64,000 bases of DNA from assembly GCA_029747015.1 (NCBI GenBank), contig JAKOGI010000539.1, positions 309,501 to 373,500 on the forward strand, read 5' to 3'. The position numbers were made by a program, and so were the translations under genes. This stretch comes from Carnegiea gigantea. Lineage: Eukaryota > Streptophyta > Magnoliopsida > Caryophyllales > Cactaceae. The first letter of the stretch is position 1. Each line of letters begins with the position of its first letter. Shown here in pieces: positions 24,466 through 36,200 of the stretch. The notes below the pieces were generated by a model that worked only from the letters and a program-made list of their open reading frames with translations, was not told the origin of the DNA and made no database searches.

Positions 24466-26010
24466 TGATGGAGGTCCATCCTCAAGGTCTAATAATGTTT
24501 CAATGATCCATAGCAATCAAGAAATCAAGTCCAAAGTCACGGCCATAAGTCTCTTGATGGAGAAAACACAAGGTGATGCACCCAGGTTCTCATCCAGATT
24601 TTCACCCAATTTTTGTTATCTGATTACATAAGATTAAAGCACGTTTTGGTGCTCATGTTTTAAGGAATTTTCAAGCTCAAGATCTTAGCTTTTAAGTCCA
24701 ATTGGTTTCATATTATTTGGAGTTCAATTGGTTGCTTAAAACAGTTCATCTTTTAACCTTGTTCGGATTGCACTACAAACTGCACGGTTTTGGAATTCTG
24801 GTTTGTTCAGGGGGCAAACGAAGTCCAATTGCTACGATTCAAGTTGGAGGGTAAACTAGACATCTTTAGGTTTCCATCCATGTAAGAAACGTAGCAATTA
24901 GTCAGCATTTGATGTGTCAAGCATGCGAGACAAGTTGAGGCAGAAACTGGCTGATTGACACCCGGTTACTTAGCCTAGTGGTTTTCCTCCTTCAAGGGGT
25001 TTGCTTAAGGTGAGTGCCTGCCTACTTGATCATTTTAAGCTGCTTGGTAAGCTGCCACCCAGCCACCCATGAGAGAGACACATGGAGCAAGGGAAAAGCC
25101 TCTATTTTGCAAGCTCTCACACGGCCACTCAAGCATGACATGGCAGCCATGCATTCTTTAGCTCTTTTGAGGTGGCCAGCCGTGTATCCTTACCTTCCTA
25201 GCTGGGAAATTGAGTCACTGACATTCCTTAATGCATAGGAAAGAGCTTAGGAAGATAAAATAGTGCTTTGTAACTTAAACTTTCAGTTTATGTTTGTTTT
25301 AGGCTAAATCGTGTATTAAGTAGTCTTAGGCATGCTTAATGACTTTCCTACCTTAGAAGGAAAGCTCTCTCATGTATTCTCAAGGCCATATAAAAGCCTT
25401 GTACGTTCATTTTAATGAAATAGAGTTGATTATTCAGTTGAGAGCAAAGACTTTGTGTCTTGTCAGTTCCTTAAACACTTAACTTGCTTATCCTTAATTA
25501 TGGCCGATTAAGATGGTGATCAAGTGAGTCTTAATCATTGATTAGGTGGTGTATCTGTATCCTAATCAAAGATTAAGGGCCCTAAGCTAAGTGATTAGTG
25601 GTGTATCTTATCTAATCATCTAGCTTAGAACTATCCTAGTTTCATTAAAAACACTTGAAGTTCATAAGCTAGCTCTTGGTTTCTCTCCTCTCAAACGGTG
25701 AGTTCCTTCATTGATCTTCTAGTGTTCTGAATCCTACTTTCATTCCTCACTTCGCTTACTCCTTTGTTTACTCATCTCCACACAAAATCAAGGCCAAAAC
25801 AAAGCTGATTGCATCAGACTTCCATTAGATCTCAAAGCCATCTCAAACCGTGAAGGAAGCACTTTCTAGGCAAGCTAGGCAGCAAGTTGGCACGGTCACC
25901 CCGTGCCATCAAGCACGACCATGCCTCCCTGGCCGTGAGTGTTTACTTGTTTTCTAGTATCCTTGATGTGAGTTAACTTGGGTTGCTTCATTCCCTTGAG
26001 ACTTACATCA
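24466..26010 (+). repeat. 3' LTR of the CRM-like gypsy element
   Basis: Same length as the 5' LTR (1545 bp), with roughly 3% substitutions by eye. The TATA motif is conserved at 25388-25395. It is followed by the TSD cattc at 26011-26015. The frames at 24434-24631 and 25014-25238 are the pol tail and an LTR by-product. Confidence 0.95.
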
Positions 26011-26015
26011 CATTC

Positions 26016-26096
26016 TTTGAAGATATTACAAAGGGGATGCTAATTAACAACAAGGGGGAAGCAAAGCAACTCATTAGAAGAAACAAATGGGTTTGA
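26016..26096 (+). pseudogene. downstream half of the possible broken host exon
   Basis: It continues the frame that enters the insertion at 12690. The stretch is purine-rich, with no stop until TGA at about 26094, just after a possible splice donor. It then meets the truncated end of the Tekay-like LTR at about 26097. See the entry at 11960-12690. I cannot name the gene. Confidence 0.28.
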
Positions 26097-29000
26097 AATT
26101 TCATTTAAACTATATTCAAAACACATTCATAAAATATATGCAGGTTACGTACATTTGAAAACTTTCTTCTTTTCTTAAAAATGCTTTACTTGGCCTCTTG
26201 AGGCTCGTATTCCTTTAAAAGAACTTTTTTTCTTTCTTGAACTGCTTAGAATAGCAAAACGCCAAATTTTCTTTTTATCAGGAACTTATTTATAACATAA
26301 AAACATCTTATTGTGCTGACTAGGGGAGGTCAACACCGCCCTTAAGTGAGATCGTCACTCTTAATCTACGTTATCCCCGGGGTATACGTACTTAGTTTTT
26401 GGCCAAAACGCATCTCAACAGAGCAACTCTAACCTCGATACTGTCCTCTGTGGGGCAACAGCTCACACGAGGATAATCATATCCTGAGTCCAGTCCCCCT
26501 CAAGGTTTTCTTATGCATCACACATCAGGGAACAGCGCACACCAAGATAATCATATCTTGAGTCCAGCTCCCGGGAACAGCTCACGCCATCTTTGCATCT
26601 AGCTCCCAACATTACCTTAGGGGGAAAAAGCACACGCCATCTTTGCGTCCAGTTCCTACCCTTAAGGTTTGCCACTTGCCTAGCACTTTCATAGCCTTTA
26701 AAATCGCATTACATTTCTCTTTTTCAGTCGGTTACTTTGCTGAAATCTTACTTTTAAATAAAACGACCATTACCCCTAGAAATATTTATAGCTCATTCAT
26801 TTTAGCTTAAAAACTTCTTATAAACGGAATATGTTTCCTAACTCATAAATCGACTTCAAAAATAACTTAAAAGCTTCTCATAAATGTAATGAGTTTGCTA
26901 ACACGTAAATCAACTTCGTAAATAACTTAAAAGCTTCTTATGGAATAACACATAAATTGTCTTCCTTTGAAACTTAAAGGCTTCTTAAAAACATAATAAA
27001 CTTGTTAATATGTAAACCGACTTCGCTTCAAATTTAAAAGCTTCTTATAAATGCAATATGATTACTAAATTGTAAAACAACTTGGTTTCTAACTTAAATA
27101 CTTCGTATAAACATATTGTAAAACGATTTCGTTTCTAACTTAAAAGCTTCGTATAAACGTAATAAGGTTGCTAAATCATAAAACGACTTCGTTTCTAACT
27201 TAAAAACTTCGTATAAACATAATAAGATTGCTAAATCATAAAACTTTCTAACTTAAAAGTTTCGTATAAACGTAATACCATTACTAATTCGTAAAACGAA
27301 CCCATTTGGAACTTAAAGTGCTTAGTTAGCGTTTAATTCAAACTAGATTCATAATAAAATCCTCAGTTATCATTTTATAACTCGTTTCAATCCCTTTTAG
27401 AACTCAAAAGAGGGTGTGTAAATAAACTGAATGCCTAAAACATTCCAAACTTGCTACTATTCAAACTTAAAGCACTTGGCTCGTTATAAGGTAAACAAGG
27501 TTCCTTTGAAAACTTTCAATATAAACATTTGCTCTCAAATCAAAACCCAATGGAAATTCAAATAAGGAATTAGCATATAAGTCAGCTAAATTTCGTAATT
27601 AGCACCTTAAGATGCCCTTTCAGGCCGTTTAAATCCTTTTAAATATAAGAAGCGGTCATAGACAAACCAATTCCTTAAAACATTTTCGAATTCACTTTTA
27701 GTTCACTTTTAAACTTCCTAAACCTATCGACTATTCAGTTGAACCACTAACTGAGTAATTCGACGATTTAGGACCTTTTTATACCTTAGACGTCTTAACA
27801 AGTGAATAGACAACTGACAAACTTAAAAGCGTTTTCAATGTGTAAAACAAGCTTTCTAAACGACCTTTTTTTTTTAAAGACGTCTAAAGTTTCAAGAATT
27901 AATCACATAACATCACGTAGCATATCGGGGGCAAAGGATTCACACATAGTACATTTATACACTTCATATCACAACTCAACAGAATCTACTCAATGAGCCA
28001 CACATGACCTCGCACTCCACACGATTGTTGTAATTCACAACCCAAACTCCCTCCTCACATTGCACCGACCACAAGAACTTTAAATTTCTCAATAGTTCCA
28101 CCTCAAGCCATCCAACTACTAACTCGGTTTAATATTAGCATATACAAACCAACAATACATAAAACGATCTTATATAGGTATGACATTCAAGCTTAATAAC
28201 CAACATAGCGTTTAAGTGTACCAACTGATACAATCGAGACTTTAAAGCAACATTTTGCCCTTTTAGTTCGCTAACTGATATCCATAAGCATAATATTTCA
28301 TTGAAATAACTACGAATAGACTATTAATATGCCCAAACCGATTTAGCCATAGCCATTAGACATAATTCAGTTATTTCCATAATTACTTCCACTGCTCAAC
28401 TAGCATCACTAAGCGTCAAACAGAGTTCAAGTGCTACCAACTCATGCTACGACAGTCCGATAACAGCATTATGCTTACTTTACAATCCTCGATTAACTGG
28501 TACATTCAGCCATATATCGAATTATCATGCAATTAACCCAATTCAGTACCATGTTTGAATTTCTCAACTTTGACTCCAATTTCACCCAAATTGATTTCTA
28601 AACTTAGAATTAACATGCACCAACTAAATTTAGCTAAAGTCATTGAAATTAATAGTAATTTAGGAGTAAGGAAATCCCCCCCTTGAACCTAAGCTAGGTG
28701 TTCAATTGTAGGCTTGTCCGACGTGACCTTAGGTACTTTGAACGTCTCCAAAATCTGGCCTTGCCCTCTGGTCATGTGAGCAGCACCGACTTACGCCCGA
28801 ATTCCACCAATTCAAACCCTAAATAAGCCTAAATTTCAGTTATCAACTTGAGGTTGAATTGGGTGTTTGTAGATACGAATTTTCACTCCAATTTATAGAA
28901 GATTGAAAGTAACTAGAAGCTAAATTGCATGGCCTTACCTAGGCATGCGTTCGAGCTTCAATTCGGTATCTAAAACCCTCTATAAATGTGGCAAGGAGCT

Positions 29001-29671
29001 TCGACCCAGATTCGCTCCAAATGAAGGCTAGCTCGGGGGGGAGGCCGATTGGGTGGAATTTGCAATTGTGTGGGGCGAAAATCTGCTGGGCTTTGAGCTT
29101 GGAAGTGACGTTCATGCAGGAGGAGAGGAGGAGGAAGAAGGCGGGTAGCAGAGAGAGAAAGAGAGACTATCGGGGGGGTCGCAGGCAGGTGGACAAAGAA
29201 GGGGGGTCACATGCGAATTTACTAATTTGCCCCTCCCTACTCTCTTTCGTTTATTTTTGGTCCAGTCTGATTCATATTCGATACCGCTAGTCTAATTTGT
29301 AATCCGAATTCTAAATCCAAATCCATAATATAACATTTCATCGATTGCTTGTTCCCAGATATAGCCAGGTTCGATTTAATAAACATCGAACTACTTCTAA
29401 GGTTGACAACCTAATCGTATTCGGATTCCTAATCGATTTAATACTCATTAATAACCGTTAATAGCGCTTATTAGAAATCATTGAAGGATTTTCAAAACTA
29501 CTAATAATAATATTATTATTGGCGACAAAAATATTCTTTTTAGTAAAATCATCGCTCACATAAGCACGTCAATAATTAATTTAACTCGTATCGTTAAATA
29601 AAATAGGTTTTTATGACGTAAAAAGGCATTAAGAACAGGTTGCCAGGAAAACAAGGTACGTGAGCCTTACA
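26097..29671 (-). repeat. 3' LTR (minus sense) of the Tekay-like element, truncated
   Basis: Homologous to about 34228-37848. It contains repeated AGCTCC/ATATCTTGAGTCCAG units near 26450-26670 and a 60-bp tandem array at 26780-27310. It ends GAGCCTTACA next to the polypurine tract. No gene was seen in it. The frame at 28988-29290 is by-product sequence also present, with changes, in the other LTR. Confidence 0.9.
26780..27310. repeat. 60-bp tandem repeats inside the LTR
   Basis: About eight or nine degenerate copies of a roughly 60-bp unit containing CTTAAAAGCTTC, ATAAACGTAATAAG and AAACGACTTCG. The equivalent array in the other LTR is at about 34920-35460. Confidence 0.8.
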
Positions 29672-29690
29672 CTCTCCCGCCTTAAAAGAA
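29672..29690 (-). other. polypurine tract of the Tekay-like element
   Basis: The minus strand reads CTTTTAAGGCGGGAGAG directly before the LTR start TGTAAGGC. Confidence 0.75.
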
Positions 29691-29699
29691 TTTCGTCCT

Positions 29700-30142
29700 T
29701 GAAATTACTTACTTGGAGGAATTAATAGGGCTACTTCACCCGCATTTCTTTCACAATCCAAGTCACTTTACGCTTAGCTATTCATTATGCCTTCACAATA
29801 GCATCCCATCCTTAGATTTCTATTCGTACCAAATCATTAGGGAGCATTTTTCCTTGTACTAAAACAACTCAATCTCTACAAGTATGATCGGTATGGCAGA
29901 TAGTTTCTAAGAAAGAGCTTATGTAATATTGCATACGCACCTCATGAGGTTTACTAACAAGTTCCTTTGTAAATCAAGAATGACAAAAGGGCGAGCAGTA
30001 CTAGAATAACAAAATGGGGGCATCAAGTTGGCTAATAAGAGAATACCTGACCTTATGTTGGCAGGTTCCCCAGTTTCTTTTCCTTCTAGCTAAGCATCCG
30101 ACTGCCAATTTGTGGCTTCTGGTTGCTTCTATTGTCCCCTTA
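29700..30142 (-). pseudogene. decayed retroviral-type protease remnant
   Basis: Minus-strand translation, with stops and frame changes, gives fragments such as VVLVQGKMLPNDL and VTWIVKEM. These follow the usual gypsy protease order (strand after the flap, then the xDxILGMDWL-like segment). Nothing resembling reverse transcriptase or integrase follows before the polypurine tract, so the pol region is deleted. Confidence 0.55.
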
Positions 30143-30150
30143 GGGAGCAC

Positions 30151-31107
30151 TAGGGCTGTCAAATAGGTCAGGTCAGGTCGGGTTCGTGTTCGGGTCGAAG
30201 TTAAACGGGTTGAAAATCTCCCGACCTGAACCTGACCTGTTTAATAAACGGGTTGAAAAATCCAACCTAAAACCGTTTAACATTTAAACGGGTCAACCTG
30301 ATTCTGACCTGTTTAACCTGTTTAAGTTAAACGGGTCAGAATCAGGTATCACTTACCTGTTTAACCTGTTTAACCCACTTAAATTTCAAACTTTAAATGA
30401 AAATGTGTGTGAGCCTGAGACTACAATTGGACACTTTATAAACAATACATGATTACATGAATTCTTGGTATACCAACTACTCAACAAATCGGCTTCTAAG
30501 GAGATCAGTAAGTCCTAGAGATAAGTAGTGAGGAGATGGGGCGAGGGGAGTGGAGAGGAGATGGGGAGATCAAATCAGTAGAGAGGAGATGAGAGGGCCG
30601 ACTGAAGGCTGAAGCAATTCAAGCAAGCTTTAGCTCTGTGTGGAGAAGTGGTATTGCGAATGAAGAACTGAAAAAGGCAAGAAGCCTTTTATATCAAGGG
30701 TTTTCACTTGATAGGGTGGGCTTTATGGGCTTAGGAACCAAAAATATGAAAAATATAAAATTTGACCCCCCGCCCCCAGTCAAAAATCTAAAAATTAAAA
30801 TTTCGATGGCCCCCAAAAATGTTCAAAAAAACTACACATAATTATATATTGATATATAGGTTAAACGGGTTAAATGGGTTACTGTAGACCGGTAAACGGC
30901 TTGACCTATTTAACCCGTTTATTTAAACGGGTTAAATATGTATTTTTTCGTGTCGAAAATTTCAACCTTAACCTAACCCGTTTAATTAAACGGGTTAATC
31001 GTGTCAACCTATTTAATCAAACGGGTTGAAAATCTTTACCCAAACCCGTCTAATTTCGTGTTCGGTTCGGGTCGGTAATCGTGTCAGGTCAGCTTTTGAC
31101 AGCCCTA
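30151..31107. mobile_element. hAT-type non-autonomous transposon (957 bp)
   Basis: Terminal inverted repeats TAGGGCTGTCAAA (30151) and TTTGACAGCCCTA (ending 31107) are flanked by the perfect 8-bp duplication GGGAGCAC (30143-30150 and 31108-31115). Many subterminal AAACGGGTT / AACCCGTTT motifs occur at both ends. A 22-bp hairpin with one mismatch lies at 30296-30347. There is no transposase; the 67-codon frame at 30638-30841 is not convincing. It sits between the gag and protease remnants of the Tekay-like element, so it inserted later. Confidence 0.95.
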
Positions 31108-31115
31108 GGGAGCAC

Positions 31116-32006
31116 CAGTGGTTAGGCAATTTTATTGTGCCGCTTGCTTTATTCCCGTTCCGGATCTCTGAGTATGACCACGACTATTCCATGTAGCCTT
31201 TGTGCAGTTTACGACTTTGTGACCCATACCACCACATCCAAAAAATGGGCTCGCAAGGCTTCTGCATGGGTCAGGGTGTTGTCGTCCACACCGGTCACAT
31301 GTTTTCCTCGGTTTCTATTGGGCGGCTTACTTTCCTTTATCCTATTTCATCCCATGTTTAAACCTCCTGAAGTTTATGTTTCCCTGAGAATTGGATCCTC
31401 CGCGGCCAAATTTCTCCTTTACTTGATCCTTCTCTCTATTCGCAATCTCGATTTTGCTTATGATGCGGGCTATTTTCACGGCCTTCTGGTACATTTCTTG
31501 AAAACTGTCATAAGTATATCCTGCTATTATCTACACTTCCCCTTTTAACCCCTATTCGAAGTGGTCCTTCCTCATTTCTTCGGTGGCCACCTGATTTGGA
31601 GCAAATTGGCTCAACTCATTGAACTTCGCCGCATATTCCATCACGCTCATTTCTCCTTATTTCAAGCATAAAAACTCCTGTTCCTTAACTCTTCTTACAT
31701 CTCGAGAGTAATATTGAGCATCCATTAAGGCTTTCAATTGATTCCAGGTTAACAGATGTTCACCTACCCTAGGTTTCACTGTCCCCTACCAGAACTCAAC
31801 TTCTTTTTCAAATTGGTAAGCGGCCAGGTGCACCTTGAACCTCTCAGGGCACTCCATGGTCTCAAATAAGTTTTTCATTCTCTGAAGCCACTCCTCATAA
31901 ACCATAGGGTCAGTTCCACCTTCAAACTTGGGAGGTTTAACTTATTAAACCGACATATCATCTCCATGGCAGTTGGTTCTGGTATGAGTTCGCGCCGAGG
32001 AGGCAT
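31116..32006 (-). pseudogene. gag: decayed gag of the Tekay-like element
   Basis: A minus-strand start near 32006 reads MPPRREL, typical for this clade. After a frameshift come recognisable Gag capsid segments such as DPMVYEEWLQRM and LMDAQYYSRDVRR. A knuckle-like GCGGMGHKVVNC lies near 31200-31240. Several in-frame stops (for example in VEFW*GT) and at least one frameshift make it non-functional. Confidence 0.8.
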
Positions 32007-32392
32007 CTGTCACACAATTACACAAGGAATCACTTAGTTCTAATTTCAACTAGGGTGGACTTCCTTGGTTAATCAAATGATTTGTAAGTGGACGAAAGAT
32101 ATTATATATGGCTACTAGTTTAGTCTCAGCTTAACCTTCGCGTAATTATACATGCACATCATATTTTACTAAGGAAATGCACGTATATGCTTGAACAAAC
32201 TAATGAATACATAACACTTGGTTAGCATCAACTGCACTTATTTCATTGAACATTGATAATGTGACTTAGGAGTCATGGGAGATCTCACCATCCTAGTACT
32301 TCACAATTTAAGGAAAATAAACTAAAAGGGCTTACATTCAACTTATTGGCATACAACATGCATTTATGAACCTGGTTCACACTACCCCCACT

Positions 32393-33084
32393 CTATTCTT
32401 CATCCGAAGTGTCATTTATAGAGAAGTTATCAGCTGTGGATTCACTTGGACCCCCAAATTGGTCCTGGTTAGAGGCTAAGAGCTCTTGTAATACCAGAGT
32501 GGTGGTGTACTCTATGTTAGGCGTCTCATCCACTAGTTCTTTCATCCTGAGCATGGTAGCTTGCCATCCTCGAGGGTAGTACATTCTATAGGCATCTATC
32601 CAGCGCACCCACATTACGACAACTTGCTTATAGCGCTCTGCTTGAGGCACTTTAGCGAAAAGACGCCTCATTTGGTGAACTCCACTTGATTTCTCTTAGC
32701 CACAGTGGTGGAGAGGCGTTGGCTCACTGCAGGTTGGATGATCTCGGTTTGGACAAGTTGGACAGCGGCTACATTTCTCTGGCGTGAAGTGAGTCCCAAA
32801 TGATCTACATAGCACTCTGCTCGTAGTAGGAATTTCACTAAATCTCGATAAGAGTAAGGGGCACATTCCTCCCTGCATAAGGTTAAATGCTGTAAGGTGA
32901 TGATCACTTCCTTCCATCTTCCGTCCAAGGGCATCTTCCTTATAAAGCTTGCTGCCCAAGTACTTTGACTGATTCCGTTGGGCACGCTTAGGTAATGCAC
33001 CTCCATTACATGCCAGACTATAACCGCATTCCATGCAGCCAACCAAAAAGGTAGGTAAATGTGATCGACGATGTGAAAAATCAT
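32393..33084 (-). CDS. unrecognised extra ORF between primer site and gag
   Basis: A 138-codon frame (33084 to 32668) stops at a TGA that overlaps the ATG of a following 92-codon frame (32671 to 32393) as ATGA. The two may be one ancestral frame of about 230 codons broken by a single frameshift, or two overlapping frames. Together they fill most of the leader between the primer site (33251-33269) and the gag start (32006), in gag orientation. The first part is rich in Trp, His and aliphatic residues (LPFWLAAWNAVIVWHVMEV). The second has a WVRWIDAYRMYYPRGW segment and an acidic tail ending DTSDEE. I recognise no family. Extra ORFs ahead of gag are known in Ogre/Tat elements but are unusual for a Tekay-like one. 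Confidence 0.5.
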
Positions 33085-33250
33085 CCTACATTACCATTGA
33101 TAATAAGGGAAGAACCGGCATATAAATACATATTATAAGTTATACACTTGTTAATACAAGTAACATCAAGCAAGATAGATCATATAAGCACATAAGTCAC
33201 TTATCTTCACAAAGCACACACCTATTATGCTATCTAAATGCATAATGCAA

Positions 33251-33269
33251 ACCTATGACTCTAATACCA
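33251..33269 (-). other. primer binding site of the Tekay-like element
   Basis: The minus strand reads TGGTATTAGAGTCATAGGT, a slightly diverged match to the initiator-Met tRNA type (TGGTATCAGAGC). It lies 5 bp after the LTR end. Confidence 0.8.
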
Positions 33270-33274
33270 CGTAA

Positions 33275-36200
33275 TGTAATGCCCCCAACCCAAGGAGGGG
33301 TCACACCGCCAGGACTTCGTAGAAGAAAATCCTTAAGGCTCTTGAAGATTGAGGGCTTGGATTAGCATTTAGATAGTCATTCTGGAATAAAATTGCAAGA
33401 GTTTCCCCCTGTTTTAGCAACATCTCAGGATCTTAGCTCTACTAAGGGTACCTGTACACTGGGAATGGGGTAAGACATTTGCTAAAATATCCCAAATTCG
33501 ACCCCTTAGCCACTCACCCGGGGTTAAACACAAGCAAACAACTTAACATGCTGAGGTCAGAATGATATATATACAGGTACAGAGCTGACTACATGCTGTC
33601 ACATACAAAAATGAACTTAAAGATTTACAACATGGTAGATCGAAGATTTGCAAAGCTGGCAAAGACTTCTGATGGGTTGGCATCAAATAACTTCAGAGTA
33701 TCTCTTATACCTGCTCAAACCGAACTTGAAAAAAGGGAATAAGTAAAGGGATGAGCAACCATACGTTCAGTGAGAACTCCCCTACTCCTTAAAACCAAAA
33801 CCATTTGTAGGCATTCATATCAATAATAGTCACATGTCACGCATTGGTATACTACTATCATATTAGGCAATCAAAGTCCCTAAGGAGATATTACCACTCA
33901 TATACTTTACGCTAACCTCTCAACTCATTTCTAGGCCCTTAATGACCATCCTTCGTTTCTAACAAGCATTCAGGCACATAATCATGAAGTACAAGAACGG
34001 ATATTACGCTTTCAAACACGCTTGGGAAATCATAGTGACTCACGTTATATTCCAAGAACAACTTATGAATCACGCAAACTTCTTTAAAACTTACAACTCT
34101 TCTAAAAACTTCCGAGACACCCAAATTGGTAAGAAAAGCTTTGCAAGAAACATTCTTTCTTAAGATGTGCACCTTCAAAAGCTTAAATATTCTATGCATT
34201 ACTAGGAGATAACCAAACTTCACTCGATATTTCATTTGAACTATATTCGTAATACATTCATAAAATATATGCAGGTTATGTACATTTGAAAGCTTTCTTC
34301 TTTTCTTAAAAACACTTTACAAGAGGCTCGTATTCCTTAAAAGAACTCCTTTTCTTTTTGAACTGCTTAGAATGACAAAATGCCAAATCTCCTCTTTATC
34401 AGGAGCTTATTTATAGCATAAAAACATCTTATTGTGCTGGCTAAGAAAGGTCAACACCGACCTTAAGTGAGATTGTCACTCTTAATCTACGTTATCCTCA
34501 GGGTATAAGTGCTTAACTTTTGGCCAAAGCGCATATCAGCAGAGCAACTCTAACCTCGATACTGTCCTCTGTGGCGCAACAGCTCACACCAGGACAATCA
34601 TATCCTAAGTCCAGTCCCCCTCAAGGTTTTCTTATGCATCACACATCAGGGAACGGCTCACACCAAGATAATCATATCTTGAGTCCAGCTCCCGGGAATA
34701 GCTCATGCCATCTTTGTGTCCAGCTCCCAACATTACCTTAGGGGGAAACAGCTCACGCCATCTTTGCGTCCAGTTCCCACCCTGAAGGTCTGGCCACTAG
34801 CCTAGCACTTTCATAGCCTTTAAAATTGCATTACATTTCTTTTTTTTAGTTAGTTACTTTGCTGAAATCTTACTTTTTAACAAAACGACCATTATCCCTT
34901 GAAATATTTGTAGCTCATTTATTTTGGCTCAAAAACTTGTTATAAACGGAATAAGTTTGCTAACTCATAAATCGACTTTGAAAATAACTTAAAAGCTTCT
35001 CATAAATGTAATGAGTTTGCTAACACGTAAATTAACTTCGTTGATAACTTAAAAGCTTCTTACAGACTTAATAAGTTTATTAACACATAAATCGCCTTCC
35101 TTTGAAACTTAAAGGCTTCTTAAAAACATAATAAGCTTGTTAATACGTAAACCGACTTCGCTTCAAATTTGAAAGCTTCTTATAAACGTAATATGATTAC
35201 TAAATCGTAAAACAACTTAGTTTATAACTTAAATGCTTTGTATAAACGTAATAAGTTTGCTAAATTGTAAAACGATTTCGTTTCTAGCTTAAAAGTTTCG
35301 TATAAACATAATAAGGCTGCTAAATCATAAAACGACTTCATTTCTAACTTGAAAGCTTTGTATAAACGTAACAAGGTTGCTAAATCGTAAAACAACTTTG
35401 TTTCTAACTTAAAAGTTTCGTATAAACGTAATACGATTACTAACTTGTACAATGAAACCCATTTGGAAATTAAAGTATTTAGTTAGCGTTTAATTCAAAC
35501 TAGATTCATAATAAAATCCTCAATTGTCATTTTATAACTCATTTCAATCCCTTTTAGAACTCAAAGGAGGGTGTGTAAATAAACTGAATGCATAAAACAT
35601 TCCAAACTTGCTACTGTTCAAATTTAAAGCACCTGGCTCATTTATAAGGTAACCAAGGTTCCTTTGTAAACTTTTAACGTAAACGTTTCTTAAAAATATA
35701 ATGGGTTTACTAGCTCTCAACTCGAAACCCAATGGAAATTTAAATAAGCAATTAGCATACAAGTCAGCTAAATTTCGTAATTAGCACCTTAAGATGCCCT
35801 TTTCATGCCGTTTAAATCCTTTTAAATATAAGGAGAGATCGTACGCAAACCAATGCCTTAAAACATTTTCAAATTCACTTTTAGTTCACTTTTAAACTTC
35901 CTAAACCTATCGACTATTCAATTGAGTCACTAACTGAGGAGTTTGATGATTTAGGACATTTTTACGCCTTAGACGTCCTAACAAGTGAATAGACAACTGA
36001 CAAACTTAAAAGCGTTTTCATCGTGTAAAACAAGCTTTCTAAACGACCTTTTCTTTTTAAAGACGTTTAAAGTTTCAAGAATTAATCACGTAGCATATCG
36101 GGGGAAAAAGGTTCACACATAGCACATTTATACACTTCATATCACAACTCAGCAAAATCTACTCAATGAGCCACACATGGCCTCGCAATCCACAATATTG

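Larger units (their letters stand above)
14350..24631 (+). pseudogene. gag-pol: gag-pol polyprotein of the CRM-like element, interrupted
   Basis: The likely start is the ATG at 14350, but an in-frame TAA at 14407-14409 stops it after 19 codons. The next ATG (14410) opens 1419 codons. In that numbering: Gag capsid at about 80-240, CCHC knuckle (Cys309, Cys312, His317, Cys322), protease core DGG at 406-408, reverse transcriptase YFDD at 759-762, and RNase H at about 900-1020. Integrase follows, with zinc site His1088/His1095/Cys1125/Cys1128 and catalytic Asp1157, Asp1218 and Glu1254 (35-residue D-E spacing). RNase H has Asn907 where Asp is usual (CNASG). The frame is cut at 18644 by the nested element. 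It resumes at 24361 and ends at 24631, 166 bases into the 3' LTR. Otherwise the frame is remarkably intact, so the damage is recent. Confidence 0.93.
12691..26010 (+). mobile_element. Ty3/gypsy LTR retrotransposon, CRM-like, split by a nested element
   Basis: LTRs of 1545 bp (12691-14235 and 24466-26010) begin TGATGG and end CATCA. They are flanked by the 5-bp duplication cattc (12686-12690 and 26011-26015). The primer site at 14240 matches initiator-Met tRNA, and a polypurine tract precedes the 3' LTR. By eye the LTRs differ at about 45 positions (about 3%). Without the nested element (18645-24355 plus one TSD copy) it is about 7.6 kb. The integrase tail lacks an obvious chromodomain and runs open into the 3' LTR, which points to the CRM group of chromoviruses. 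That clade assignment is tentative. Confidence 0.95.

Noticed and set aside
26770..27310. CRISPR-like regular repeats
   Set aside because: Degenerate 60-bp tandem repeats in a plant LTR, without unique spacers.
28988..29290. 100-codon Arg-rich frame, with a related frame at 37214-37472
   Set aside because: Falls in the long LTRs of the Tekay-like element and changes frame between copies.
32696..33046. 116-codon frame overlapping the pre-gag ORF
   Set aside because: Alternative frame of the same DNA, shorter and with less protein-like composition.
35222..35452. Repetitive 20-residue-period frame
   Set aside because: Product of a 60-bp tandem repeat staying in frame, not a repeat protein.
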